Shown: positions 31,691-44,117, counted from the first letter of the stretch. The stretch is 64,000 bases of DNA from Hemileia vastatrix (GCA_030280995.1 JASXTE010000007.1:6640001-6704000), one strand, 5' to 3'. Notes: generated from the letters alone by a model not told the origin. Numbers and translations are program-made.

Positions 31691-33039
31691 AATCAATAGT
31701 TCTTTTTAATATTATAAAATTTTTGATTAAATAAAATGGTAATAATGAATTTTATTTTTCATCCACAATTCCACTCTAATGATTCCCACTGCACAAAAAG
31801 GGTTCACTCAGTCCTCTCTTTACTGCTTGTGCATATATTTTATTGCCCACAGTACTACAATTTTTTGTAGTGATTATCCCACATCTGATTCAGGAATATT
31901 TTTGAACAATATAAGTTTTTTTACAAAATACCTTATCATATCCAATATCCCACAAAAAATACAACCTGTTTTTGTATTAAAACCCATTAATTATTAAGAA
32001 ATTGTTAAAATAATTAGATTAGACCCTGGCACAGCTAGATCCATACCAACCGACCTAAAGTCTTTTCAATATTGAAACAATTAAATAAAATTATGATATC
32101 ATACTAAATTATGGGCACCAATCATAATTCAGCACTTCTCATTTGCTCTGCTACAAAATGAGTGCATGTAGCATTTTTCTAACGTCGGACTGTTTTTCTT
32201 CCTTCCCTCACACCTTGAGTCCAGAATGAAAATTTAGTATGAGTTTTGGTCAAGTTGGTTTGCCAGTGTTATCTGTATGCAATATGAATTCATATTGCAT
32301 ATTTCTATTTATGCATAAAATATACTTGTTAAGCATCATTTTTTTTGCATTTTTCAATCATTATGCATATTTATGGATATGCATATGCATATTAATTATA
32401 CAGATTTATATGCATATTAATATTTTTTATTCATATACATATATGCACCTTTTTTTTGCATATTCAATATGCATATTTTTATGCATATTCAATATGCGTA
32501 TTTTTATGCATATTTTTATGCATATTTATTCTTCATAGTCATTATGCATACACTTTAGATAGGCATTTCACATCAATTTTTAACATGCAATAAGTATCCA
32601 CCATGCAAATTCAAATGCATATGCATCTATATTATACACGCAACATATATTCAAGTTTAGTATTTGAATATTAAGGTATGCTAAGTGATGTTGTTCAACC
32701 TTTTGCCAAACCTGAGATTAACTGATGTTCAATGTGGTTCTTAAGCTCTGCTCAAGGAGGGATTGTTCTGGATTCAATCTGTGACAGTTTATTTTTTCAA
32801 TGTTTTTTCATCAGATTTAAAAACATCTTTCTGACAGTTTCAGGATGGTTTCCCAACAGTTTCCTGACAAATTCCTGATAGTTTCAAATAGAGGGAACTG
32901 CTAGCAGTTCACCCCCAGATTTCCCGTGGTGTGTAAAATTAACTTACAACGTAATTAAATTAATTAATTAAATTTATATATTAAATAAAGCCTTACATAT
33001 CTTATTAAACAATAATAATTGGCGCTTTTTGAACCTTAA
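31691..33039. other. Non-coding stretch with ATGCATAT-rich block
   Basis: No gene is supported. From about 32270 to 32640 the sequence is dense in TGCATAT/ATATGCA words. From 32785 to 32900 short CAGTTTC/CTGACA words recur. The frames at 31779-31997 and 32239-32538 are composition artefacts. Confidence 0.5.
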
Positions 33040-34650
33040 TTGTGTCAGTAAAATTATTAAATAAATTAAAACACTTATTTAATAAGATGGTATTCAAATT
33101 CTCACTTCAAATTAGAAATATCATTAAATTAATTGTTTGTTTCAATTAAACTATTTATTGAATTATTTACATAGTTAAAACAATTAATTAATTTTGCTTT
33201 ATACTGGATTAAGCTGATTACATGAATTTTTGCGTGAAAATAAGTTTATTTGTTTTAATTAAACCCTTTACATCTCACTGTAATACCTGTTTTAAATTAT
33301 TTTACTCACAGCTCTTATGTTTCAGACTTACTTAGTTACTGATTATTTTAATTAATTGTTTTGGGAATTTATGGTGGGAAAATTGGTTACTTACTCACGG
33401 GTTGAGTTTATTGTTTCATTTTTTTATCTCAATATCTATGTTTTAGTTATATTCTTTTATATTCTTGTTTTACCTTATTACTATTTTGTAATTACTCATT
33501 TGTGGTGCTTCAGAGGATCCCTTTCCTATAAAAAAGGCTTTGGATAATGCCCTTTAGCGGCTGTGGTCTTCCATCATTGGCAGAGGCCTTTGTTGTGTGG
33601 TTTGGCGCTGTTTGTGCATGTCTTAATTGACATCTGTTGAAGAATTGTGTATTTATCTGGTTTTATTCGGTGAATATTGGGGCTGCGGGTATGTGGGTAC
33701 TATCATTGGATAGCCCCAGTTTTTCTATATATTTCATGTCTTGATAACATTTTTCATATTCTAAGTTTTAAGGGGTCATTTCCTCATTCTTCAGTTACAA
33801 AAGATAGCTGTTTAATTTTTTTTAGTGTTTTACGGGCTAACCTTAATTCCTAGGGTTAACTACTTGGTACCATTGGATAGGGCTAATTTAGCTCTATATT
33901 TCATGTCACAATGTTGTTATAGTATAATTCCGTGTTTTAAGGGTTTTAGTAGTTGTAGTTAATTTTTTAGATTAGGTGTTTTTATTGGTTTTCTGGCTTC
34001 AGGGAGGCCAGGCCGCTTCAGGCGGCACCTCCAACATCAGACAGCCTGCCCACCTCTGTTTTAGAAGGTTGGGGAGCGCTTCTGGAGGGTTTTTTCTTCA
34101 ATTTGGCTGGTACAGGTGCCAAATTTGTTGGTGTGCACAGGCTCTTAGATAGTGGTCTATGTGTACATATTGAATAAGACAGTTTGGGGCAACTTTAATT
34201 ATCATACAACCATCCAGAGGTGATATCCTTGTTCCTCACTCAGTTTTCACTGTTTTTTGGCCACAATTGGCTGTGTTTTTTGCAAGGTTAGTTCTTCATT
34301 TAACTCAACTTTGGCAACAGGTTCTCTGGTATAGTCTTGTAAGCTATATCAAGTATTGTTGCTGTCTCTGGTGTGGATTTGCAGCCTACATCAAGTATCT
34401 TTGCTTTCTCTGGTGTGGACATTGGTCTACAATTCAGTTCTTTGGTCTGGTAGTCTGTCTGGTGACTACTTTCTTTCCTCATAAAGCAGTCAAATGTGTT
34501 GCAAAAGGGGCTTTAGCAAACAGGAACCAACTTAATTTAGCAAGTAAATCTCACTCTATTTTCTAAAGGGACAGGGGTTTTTCTCTCTGGTTTTTCTCCA
34601 AGTCTCTTGGTCAAGGCCTATAGCTAGTACTATAGGATTGTCTATATTTC
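33040..34650 (+). repeat. E4 5' LTR region (start uncertain)
   Basis: It directly precedes the primer site. A TATA box (TATAAAAAA, 33527-33535) with neighbouring CTTCAGAGGA and TTTGGATAATGCCC matches the reverse-oriented block at 8600-8655. TGTCAG at about 33043 is a possible left terminus. Frames at 33356-33547 and 34267-34566 have no recognisable content. Confidence 0.45.
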
Positions 34651-34667
34651 TGGCGCCCAACATGGGG
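34651..34667 (+). promoter_or_regulatory. E4 primer binding site
   Basis: TGGCGCCCAACATGGGG, the same tRNA-type site as E5 and E7; it differs from E2 and E6 only by A for G at position 12. Confidence 0.8.
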
Positions 34668-34709
34668 TTGAACTTGCTAGTTATTTGGAATCTCTGTTTT
34701 CTTTGGTTG

Positions 34710-35887
34710 TGTCAGCCTAAATATCCTTAGGACTGAGTATTTCTTATGCTTAAAATAAGATAACCTTAAGTAGATTAAGCTTATATCTTAAAAATAAGGT
34801 TAAAATAATAATATATATTATTTTATTATATATATATATAATTATTATTCTATTATATAACTTATAATAGTTTAAATAGCTTATCAATGGCCTAATAATA
34901 TTTATTAAGGTGTTAATGGAGTCATAATATACTTATCTTAAGTGATATGAAGTAATTATTGACATACATAAGCTTATATGTATACATAAATCTCATATTC
35001 AGTGAAATATGCAGTATATTATGTATATTTAGGTATATAAGTGGGTTTTAGCCCCTTAATAGCCTATAACCTTTGTTTTTCTGCTTATTTTAGGTCATAT
35101 GGACAAAATCAGTGGACTCACAACGCCTACAGAAGCATAGACACCTATATCAGGCGCATACACCCAGTTTGGACAACTCAAATTACTTCCTTGGATGGTT
35201 ATTCACGGATTTATGGGTTGGGAGGATGTTTCTGGGTTAATATGGATGCTTGGGGATGTTATTAGGGGCTTTGACATTTTATTTGTTTCCTTTATATGCT
35301 TTTAGTTTCATTAAATCTCTTTTTGATTATTTATTTTACCTGTTTCTTTATGGTATCCGCTTTTATCTGTATTTTCTATTTATGGCATGGATCAGTGTTA
35401 TTATTAATAGTGATGGAGGGTCCTTACTGGAGGTCTGGGTGTTGAAACTGCTTGAAGTGGACGCCATGGGGAGGTGATGGGCCCTCAAAGTGCTGTAATT
35501 GCCGGGGATAGCAGTGACATCATCTGGATTGAAGGTCTGTGCACTCCAGTGGATTTGGGTATAAGTAAGGGGGGATTTTGACGGTTATTTATCATCATTC
35601 AATTACTACAACTCCAACAAACACTACTATACAATTATTAACATTTAGAAATATATTATAAAGCCATTATAAATTGATATTATCTTTATATAAAGCTATA
35701 ACTATATTTTATTCATCTATTTTCCACCACTAGCACGCATTAAAATCTAAGTATTGTGAGTTTTATTTGAGTATAACTATTTTATTAGTCTTCCCCTGAG
35801 GTTTAATCACTAAATCATTTATCAATAAGTAGTAGGACCATAAATAAACACTATTATATCATACTTATATACTAGAATATACTGACA
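34710..35887 (+). mobile_element. Solo LTR in E4 leader
   Basis: 1178 bp from TGTCAGCC to ATACTGACA with perfect TGTCAG/CTGACA ends, flanked by identical GGTTG at 34705-34709 and 35888-35892. No internal gag or pol is present, so it is the remnant of LTR-LTR recombination. The frames at 35041-35477 lie inside and are not credible genes. Orientation cannot be fixed from the ends. Confidence 0.85.
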
Positions 35888-35920
35888 GGTTGTCTCTTTT
35901 TGGTGTTTCGATCTGGAGGA

Positions 35921-37525
35921 ATGGCTTCTGGTTCCTCTATTCCTGTGGTGACTTTCGGTGGGGGAGATGGTCCTCCTGCTGTGATGGTCAAGGAGTGTGT
36001 AAGGATTAAAACTTGGGATGGTACCAAGTTTAATGGGGAGGATGTCAAGTGGTTTCTGGAGAAGTATGAAACTGCTGCTGGAGTGGATGGTGCTTCTTAC
36101 CTGGACATGATGAAGCAGATTATCTTCTTCATTAGTGATAGGGCAGTGGAGAAGGAGATTGTGGCCATGTCTGGCTACAAGAAGAGGGATTGGAAGTTAT
36201 TGTGTAGGGAGATGGTAGATATATGGGGTGTCAGGTTCACTATGGTGGATCTGAAAAAGGTTTTCAGTGAATGGAAATCTTATGGTGGTGTTGGTAACTT
36301 GCATAGTTACAGAAAGTTTCTGCTACAGTTTGATCCTGTGGTGGAATACTTGGTGGAAGTGGAGGAGCTGACACATGAAAATGATGCCAAGGATGTTTTT
36401 TGGTCTGCCCTGGCTAGAGATGTCAGGATGGATGTGTTGAAGGAGCTGTCAAGGAAGGACTTGTTGAAGACTCTTTCTAATGGGGACAAGAAGTTGCCTG
36501 CCTTGGATAAGGTGAAGGAGGCTGTTAAGGCTCATTTGAAGTTATTGGCTGTGGACACCTATCAGGAGGGGTGTGCCAAATATTTCAGAAAAGTCAGTGA
36601 GGCTTTGGCTGAAGAGGAAGTTAGGGTGAAGAAGGAGGAGAAGAATATGGTGCAGGTTCCCAAACAGGAGAAGGACCAAGTGGTGAAGCAGTTGGCTGAT
36701 CTCACAAAGAAGCTGCATATTTTTGTTCAGGAGGCTAAGAAAGTCAATAAGGCACTTTCTCAGCCTAGAGATTTTGATAGGAGGGCTGGTAGGAGTGATC
36801 CTTGGGTCTTCTCTTATTGCAGCAGGAGAAGGCACAGGTCAAATGATTTTTGGGCATTGAATAGGGATGTGTCTGAAGGAAAGGTGGAATTTGATGGCAG
36901 GGTTTTCAAGTTCCCTGATGGTTCATTTGTGAAGCCCAGTGAGGGACAGGCTCCTGTTGATTTGGTCAGGAGAAGGGGTGGTCTCAATCAAAGGAGGCTA
37001 AGATTTGAGGAGATTCCTGGTCATGGGAAGTCTTCTGGTAAGGAGAATGATGATGTCAAGGGAAAGGGAAAGGAGGTCAATAAGGTCTCTTTTTCCACTT
37101 CCTTTGGTGGTTTGGAGTTGTTTTCCTGTGGTGGACAGTCAAGTGGAAAATGCTTGGCTGGTGTTTATGATGTGGAATCAGGGAAGGTGGGAAGGCCTAA
37201 GAGCAGTTCTCAGGCCCAACAAAAGCCAAATGCTTCAAAGGTGGATCCTAAGCTGAGTGCAGCTAGGAAGAGGTACAGCAAAGAGGAGCTGTACAAGATG
37301 CAGAAGGGTATGGCTTACATAGGCCCCCCTAGTTTTGGTGCATTGGACATGAATGGTGAGCCAATGCCAATGGAGGTTGATTCTGGCTCTGAGGAGGATG
37401 TCCCTTTAGCTTCATTGCCAAAGCCTGCTGGAGTCAGAGGTTCTGGTGAGGGATCTGGTTTCGTTCTGTTAATGGTAAATCTGTTGGAGGTGCTGGTCCT
37501 CAAGAAGCTTCTAGGACCAAGGTAG
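35921..37525 (+). pseudogene. E4 gag, zinc knuckle damaged
   Basis: ATG at 35921 (MASGSSIPVV) opens a frame through the capsid-like core (FLEKYETAAGVDGAS), a knuckle, the FKFPDGSFVKPSEGQAP stretch and the MQKGMAYIGPPSFG motif. The knuckle reads FSYCSRRRHRSNDF: first and last Cys are Phe. Near 37465 a frameshift diverts the end; the matching sequence (GPQEASRTKV) is in another frame, followed by TAA at about 37576. Capsid function could survive, nucleic-acid binding probably not. Confidence 0.8.
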
Positions 37526-37579
37526 TGAAGGAAAGAGCTCACTTTGAGAGGCCAGTAGTTTCTGGTCAAGTTAAATAAT

Positions 37580-38160
37580 ATGGACTCTGTCCTGGAAAGG
37601 ATGAATCAGGCTCAGGTTTTCCTTTCTTATGGGGAATTGTATGCTATCAGTCCAGGGTTGGCTGATAGACAGAAAAAGTTGTTGACCAGGAGAAGAGTTT
37701 CTTCTGGGGAGGTTGAATACATCTGTGATTCTGGGGAAAAGTTTGGTGAGGGGTTGGAAACTAATTTTTCAACTCCTCTGGTTCATTTCAATGTCACTCT
37801 GAATGGCAGGGAGGCAAGGGCATTGGTGGATTCAGGTTCACAGATAAACCTGAATTCTTTGTTTGAGGCAAATCATTTGGGCCTCCCCATCAAAACTGGT
37901 ATTGGTGGGAATTTGAGAGGGATTGGTGGCCATGTCACTGAATTGGTTGGAACTTCTGAGTTTGTGAAGTTAGATGTTGGCGGAGCCTCAGGGAAGCTTC
38001 ATTTTTATATTGCTAAGCTGTTTTGGGTGGGCCATTCTTGATGGATTTTCAGGCAAGAATTTCTTATCAATTTGATTTGGGAATCAGCTTGGAGTTGACT
38101 GGTGAAGATGAAAGGAGGCTTCACATGAGGTTATCATCCCCTGGATAGGATGGTTGGGAG
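37580..38160 (+). pseudogene. E4 aspartic protease region
   Basis: The frame 37580-38041 includes ARALVDSGSQINLNS with the catalytic DSG intact, followed by GGIGGHVTELVG, a retropepsin-like domain. It is separated from gag by a frameshift and ends early; the last part (MDFQARISYQFDLGISLELTG) continues in a different frame to about 38145. Confidence 0.7.
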
Positions 38161-38288
38161 ACTAGGCCTGGTTTATCTTCAATGTGCCAGTGCATGGATT
38201 GTTGAAGGAGAAGGAAAGAAGTTGGTGCCCCCTCTGGTTTTCTGGAGTGTGGCTCAGGCTCTATTGAGAGTCTGTCTTTTTTAGAGTA

Positions 38289-39146
38289 ATGAGGGCTGAT
38301 CACCCTAGTGCTACAACCTCTCCCCAAGATGAGGAAATCCAAGGTTGTAGTAGGTCAGCTCCCTTGGAGATATACCAAGTGGATTTTCAAATTTCTCTTT
38401 TTAATGTTTCTCTTCTCTGCAAGTATTTATCAGGTTTTTTATCAAGTCTCTGTTCTCTCTCAAGATTCTCAATTATTTTTAATTCAAGCTTAAGGAAGAA
38501 GATTGGTTATATATCTTTATTGAAAGATATGCGGAAAAGTTTTGGGGCAGTGAGATTGGGGTCTAATAGTAAGTCCTCCAAATTGTGCACCGCTAGGGTT
38601 TCTTCTACACCTTTCAAAAACATTAGCTGGGCCACACCTGTGAGAATTGGAGAAACCCCTGGTTATTTTTGTAGTTCAGAAGAAAACTCAATAAAAGAAG
38701 AAAGAAATTTCAAGATAATTCAAGAAAATCAAGAAAAAAATCTGAAGATAATGAAGAAGGAAGATTCAAAATATTTTTGTGAAGATCGTCAAGATTAATT
38801 TTTGAGCCTCCAGCATGAGGTTAAACTGCAGAAATTTATGAAGAAAGAAGATCATCAAGATCAATTTTTGGGCCTCCAGCATGAGGATAAACTGAAAAAT
38901 TTTAAAAGAGTTGATTCTGAAGATGAATCAAGATTTGAAGATTTGGAAGACACAAGTGAAGATGAAGATTTGGAATTGCAGAAGAGTTTTGGAGTGGTGA
39001 GATTCGGGTCTAAAAGTAAGTCCTTCCAATTGTGCACCGCTAGGGTTTCTTCTACACCTTTCATAAACATTACCTTGGACACACATGTGAGCAATGGGGA
39101 AACCCTTGGTTTTTTTTTTTCAGGTCTGGTGATGAAGATTTCATGA
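38289..39146 (+). pseudogene. E4 protease-RT linker with mini-hairpin peptides
   Basis: One phase runs 38289-39146 with TAA at 38796-38798 (GAT TAA where the second repeat has GAT CAA). It starts EIYQVDFQ as in E5 and E6. It carries two copies of a GSKSKS.QLCTARVSSTPF module (38555-38670 and 39005-39115) and two mini-hairpins encoding LQHEVKL and LQHEDKL (38807-38828 and 38873-38894). No catalytic domain. Confidence 0.65.
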
Positions 39147-41082
39147 AGATCCCTCAAGTTGAAAGTGGAGCGGCAAAGTATAAGAAGGTAGCGCAGAAGA
39201 TTAGGCCTGTCAATGAGCCTATGCCTGTGGGTTTGAATCCGCCCTTGAAGAGACCTCCTTTGCCAAGAGATCCGTACTGTACTCCTTTGGTGAAGAATCC
39301 TCCAGAATTTGTAGAGACGGCTTGGGTGACTGTGGAAAGGTTGAAAGTTGTTAATTTTGGTCCTGATGGGTGGTTGTCTGAAGAAGAAAAGAAGTTGTTG
39401 TTGCACGTTATTGTTCTAAAGGAAAAAGCTGTGGCTTTTGTTGAGGAGTGAAGGGGTTTGTTGAAGCACTCTTACAGGGAGCCTTACTTGATTCCTGTGG
39501 TTTATTATGAACCTTAGCAAATCAAACCTATTCCAATTCCAGCTGCTATCAGAGAGGATTTTGTGGAGATTGTTAGGGAAAGAGTCAGGACTGGGTTATA
39601 TGAACAATCGACATCCAGTTACTCAAGTACAGCTTTCTGTGTAAAGAAGCAGAATGGAAAGTTGAGGGTGGTTCATGATCTTAGATCTTTGAATAGAGTC
39701 ACTATAAAGGACGCTGTTATGCCACCAAGTGCAGAGGATTTTGTTGAAGCTTTTTCTGGAAGGGTGTGCTATGGTTTGGGTGATATTATGGGTGGTTATG
39801 ATGAGAGGGAACTTCATACGGATTCAAGGCCTCTCACAACTTTTGAGACTCCTTTTGGAATATTTCAGCTCACTAGGATGCCTCAAGGATCAACTAATTC
39901 ATTGACAGTATATCAAGCACATATGGCTTGGATTTTGCAGGATGAGGTTCCTACTCATGCTGGTATTTTTATTGATGATGGTGGAATTAAAGGACCATCC
40001 ACTGATTATGATAATGAGGTGTTAATGGAGAGCCCTGGCATAAGGAGGTCTGTTTGGGAATATGCAATAACTCTAGAGAGAGTGTTGTTTAGGATTGAAG
40101 AGGCTGGTTTGACCATTTCAGGGTCAAAATTCTGTTGTTGTGTTCCTGCTTTGGAAATTCTAGGTCATGTGGTATATAAAGAGGGAAGGATTATGGCGAA
40201 GAAAAAGATTAATAAAACTCAGTCATGGCCAAGGCCTAAAAATACTACTGAATTCAGGGGAGTTTTGGGTGTGTGTGTATCTGTCAGGATTTTTTTTAAG
40301 GATTTTTCTTTGTTGGCTTCACCTTTAAGGAGGTTGACCAGAAAAAATGCAGATTGGGAATGGACTGAAGAGTGTGAAGAGGCTTTTCAGAAGTTGAAAA
40401 AGGTTGTTGGGGAAGATATTGTTCTTCACAAGTTGGATTATGGTGTTGGTGCTGGAAAAATTTATCTGGAAGTGGACTCAAGCTATATTTCTGCTGGTGC
40501 TGTTTTGTCTCAGGAAGTCAAAACTGGAAGGGTCAGGCCAGTAAGATATGAGTCTGTGGTGTTTAATGAGGTGGAATCTAGGTATTCTCAACCTAAGTTG
40601 GAATTGTGTGGTGTAGCAAAAATTTTAAAGAAGCTACAGACTGTTTTGTGGGGGCAGCATTTTGAGCTGCAGGTGGATGCAAAATCTTTGGTTCAGATGA
40701 TCAATACACATAGTCTTCCAAATGCTCCAATGACTAGGTGGGTGGAATTTATTCAACATTTTTCTTTTGACCTGGTACACAAACCAGGCAAAACCTTTAC
40801 AATGCCTGATGAATTATCAAGGAGGCCACCTACAGATGAAGATTCTGAGGCTGAAGAGTTTGATATGGATGTTCCAGTGGTTAAGGCCAGCACAAATGGT
40901 GCTCAAGATTTTTCTGACCTCCCCCAAGAGGCTAAACTGGCTGGATCTGATCTTGATTCTGGTGATCAGGATGTTTTTGTTGATGAAGATGGAGTTGTTG
41001 TTTGCGGAAGCTCAAATTTGGAAAAGGGTGTTTTTGTTAGTGAACTGGATTCTCACAAGGTTCAGTGGAAGGAGAATGACGT
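39143..41082 (+). pseudogene. E4 reverse transcriptase-RNase H, cut by E5
   Basis: A single phase carries RT (HDLRSLNRVTIKDA, YGLGDIMGGYDERE, IFIDDGGIKGP) and RNase H (EVDSSYISAGAVLSQ). TGA at 39449 and TAG at 39515 (Trp codon in relatives) lie before the palm. RT active-site residues are intact. The acidic tail has one mini-hairpin (40918-40940, LPQEAKL). The frame breaks at 41082, where E5 begins, and resumes at 51776. Confidence 0.85.
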
Positions 41083-42217
41083 TATGGTAAGGTAAACTCT
41101 TACAGTCGCCTTGCTGTAAGCAGAATCCGGAGGAGATATGTGGATTTAGCTGAAAACCCCGTCCTTCCAATAAAAAATAACAAAATGGGAATTCTAAATC
41201 ACTAAGCTACCCAGTCTACTTGGATCTGATTGATAAAATAATGAAACTCTAAAATATTTACGCTTATTGAGATTTAATGATTGTAGCTGTTGAGAAAAGA
41301 AATACTGATAACAACAATTAAGGTGTACCAGTGAAAGATCTGAAAAGATTGACTTTTATGTTTTTATAATAATTTAAATTTATATGAGACAGCAATAATC
41401 AAGTCCCAGCGATGAAGACCTTTCTAAAGATACCCTATATGAAGTGTGATTTAAATTGTTGAATTGTATTTCTAAAATGTTATGTATAAATAATAAATGT
41501 TATAAGGGTATTATAACTTATTTAATTTGTTGAGTAATAAAAAATGAGACCGTGGTGGTTAATGATTAAGCTGAATGATGTGTCCCCTTTCTCAATTTCG
41601 AGTTTGAGAAGCGCTTAAGTATTCCTAGTCACGTGCCTAAGTTTTCCCCTCCAGAGCTCTTCCAGAGTCAATCCGGAGCCCGTACGGAGTCCGTACGGAG
41701 TCGAAGCGGAGTCCGAACGTAGTCGAAACGGAGTCCGTCCGGACTTCCGGACTCAATTAGAACCTTAAAACTATAATAAAAAATCTAGAAAAATTACACA
41801 TAATAGAACTACTTCCCCTTTACACACCAAACTAATTTTCGTAGTCTGCGCAGCTCTCATTACCCTGTGAAAATTCATCGAAGTTAAGTAATTTCTGAAA
41901 ACGTAAATATTTCTATAAAACTTTAAAATTCATTTAAAAATATAAGAAAAATAGTAAAAATTCTGGGAAAATTTCCCAAGGTTCTTGAGTGACTTGACTT
42001 GATACATATAAATTTTTCAGACCGTAAAAATAAGTTCTCTCCGTAAAATAAATTGTTTTCGTGTAGGCATTTGCTTGTGACCAATTTCTTCATATTTAAA
42101 ACTCAAATAAATTAAATAAAACCCTTTTATATATAAAAAAATAATAACGCCAATCTTGCACGCCGTAATAACTCCATTTACATACTTAGGTGCCATACTA
42201 AACTTTAGGCTACCACA
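41083..42217 (-). repeat. E5 3' LTR
   Basis: On the minus strand it runs TGTGGTAGCC ... TTACCATA, 1135 bp. It contains TATATATAAAAGGG near its start and the CGGAGTCCGTA minisatellite at 41660-41755. The expected final CA is TA in all three copies of this LTR. Confidence 0.9.
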
Positions 42218-42227
42218 TCCTCCCTCC
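42218..42227 (-). promoter_or_regulatory. E5 polypurine tract
   Basis: GGAGGGAGGA on the minus strand directly before the 3' LTR. Confidence 0.75.
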
Positions 42228-42878
42228 AATTGAGAATGTCCCCATTCTTATAACTTTGCATAAGTGGTTGAGCAATTCCAAAAGAATTATCTTTTCCAAT
42301 AAAGTAATTTGATAAATTTGTTTTAGCTGGTCTTCTTTTAAATCTTTATAAAAAACGTTCTTTCTTCTTCTCTGGCTTGATATAACATAAAATAATATAA
42401 AACTTGTGATGATTCCACTACTGAGAGCAAGGTTCAAATCCCTTCAGACTCCCATATACCAGTCTTCCTTCTTGTCACAGCATTGAGAGAGTGGATCTTC
42501 CTATGAGCCGAATACTCCTGATTCCAACCTCATAGGGCCCCCCACTGAGCCGAATTCTATGATTCCAATCTCGCCATAAGGTCCTCCAAGCTTCACACCA
42601 AAAAAATGGCCTAACTATGAGGCACTAAAAAAAATCATTCCCTAAAATCCAACTACCATCCTAACTTCTGATTCCTTCATCACAATTTTCAAACTTTGCT
42701 ATACAGCAAACCCATAAAATACTTTTGCCAGGCTTCCAATAATAATATTAACTTTAGACCATGTTAAAGCGCCACAAATTTCACCTAATTAACCATTATG
42801 CTTTCCTTAGCATCATCACCACCTAAAATTTTAACCTCCTAAAGCTATCAGCACCCAATTCCAGAAATAATTGAATAA
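42228..42878 (-). other. E5 3' non-coding segment
   Basis: About 650 bp between the mini-hairpin array and the polypurine tract. A GAGCCGAAT...GATTCCAA...TCATAGG-type phrase occurs twice (42498-42590). Otherwise no frame or structure was recognised. Confidence 0.45.
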
Positions 42879-43650
42879 CCAGTTTAGAGTCTTAGTGGAC
42901 AGTGATAAATTAAAAGATTGATTTGAGTTATCCAAACAAGATTGACATTCCAGTTTAAAGTCTTGGTGGACCAAACATATAATCAATTGCCAGTTTATGG
43001 TCTTGGTGGACCAAAGATCGTTTAAGTGCATAAATATCTTGATATATTCCTAAGTAAGGCCTAGGCTTGACCAAAGATTGAATAAATTTGATAATCCAGT
43101 TTAATGTCATAGTGGACCAAACATTTGATCGACAAGTAATCCAGTATAAGGCCATAGTGGTCCAATGAATGTTGAATTATCCTGCAGATATTAATTTTCC
43201 AGTTTAAAGTCATAGTGGACTAAACAATGAATGAACTACCAGTTTAAAGTCATGGTGGACCAAACATTTAATCGATAAGAAATCCAGTTTAAGGTCATGG
43301 TGGACCCAACACTTGATAATAGTCCAGTTTAAGGTCTTGGTGGACCTAACATTTGATTTATATAAAAGAAATACGTCTCCGAAAATATCCATAAAATCTT
43401 GATTATCCTTGAAATTCAGTTTAAAGTCTTGAAGGACTAACAGCTCCAATATAAAATCTTTAATGAAAGTCTTGAAAATTAGCCAGTTTAAAGTCTTGGA
43501 GGACTAACAGCTCCAAAATTCGTATAAAACCTTAAGGAAAGTCTTGAACAGTAGCCAGTTTAAAGTCTTGGAGGACTAAAAGATCCAAAATATGTATAAA
43601 AAACCTTAAAGAACGTCTTGAACAGTAGCCAGTTTAAAGTCTTGGAGGAC
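42879..43650 (-). repeat. E5 array of GTC-N6-GAC mini-hairpins
   Basis: About 13-14 copies of CCAGTTTAAAGTCTTGGTGG-type units (plus strand) start near 42879, 42950, 42990, 43096, 43141, 43199, 43239, 43284, 43324, 43417, 43483, 43556 and 43629. The last ones repeat every 73 bp together with CTTGAACAGTAG. Related single copies are at 44401 here, 9722 in E2, and 53418 and 53678 in E4. Confidence 0.85.
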
Positions 43651-44100
43651 TAAAAGATGTCTTGAAGTAAAATCCCATAGGTATTGAGTTCCCCTAGACC
43701 CTGTTTCCTGTCTAAACTATATGAATAAACTAAAAAGAATAGTGACTGAAAAATAAAACTAAGAAATATAATAATAATTTTGATTTAATTAATTAATATT
43801 TTTTTTTATTTTTTTTGTTTTTTTATTTTATTTTATTTATTATTTTTTTTTTTATTTATTTTTTATTATTTATATATTTTTTTTTTTTTAATTTATTTTT
43901 TTATTTTTTTTTAATTTAATTTTTTTTTTTTTTTTAATTTTATTTTAATAAAAGATTTTAAAAAAGATAGGTTTGAAATAAAAGTTAAAATTTAATTTTA
44001 AAGAAAGATAAATGAACGTGAAAAGAAAGATAAAAAAAAGGTAAAAAGAATTATCAAAATTTAAAATTTAAAAGATGCCCCCCGGCCATTTGATGAGCCG
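43651..44100. other. T-rich low-complexity tract in E5 3' region
   Basis: The plus strand at 43785-43960 is almost only T and A with long T runs. No feature beyond composition. Confidence 0.6.
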
Positions 44101-44117
44101 TACCCTTGACATCATAC

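Noticed and set aside
32239..32538. 99-codon hydrophobic frame as a small membrane protein
   Set aside because: It is made of TGCATAT-type repeats; hydrophobicity follows from composition.
34267..34566. 99-codon frame with internal duplication (WCGF..WCGH)
   Set aside because: It lies in the E4 LTR region and reflects a local 40-bp duplication, not a recognisable protein.
38569..38674. 106-bp intron (GTAAGT...TTTTTGTAG) in the E4 linker and its counterpart in E6
   Set aside because: The stretch is open and encodes the same peptide in three copies; removal would break the reading frame in both elements.
42879..43650. CRISPR-like direct repeats
   Set aside because: Spacers are similar to each other and variable in length, the repeat is imperfect, no cas genes exist and the context is a eukaryotic retrotransposon.
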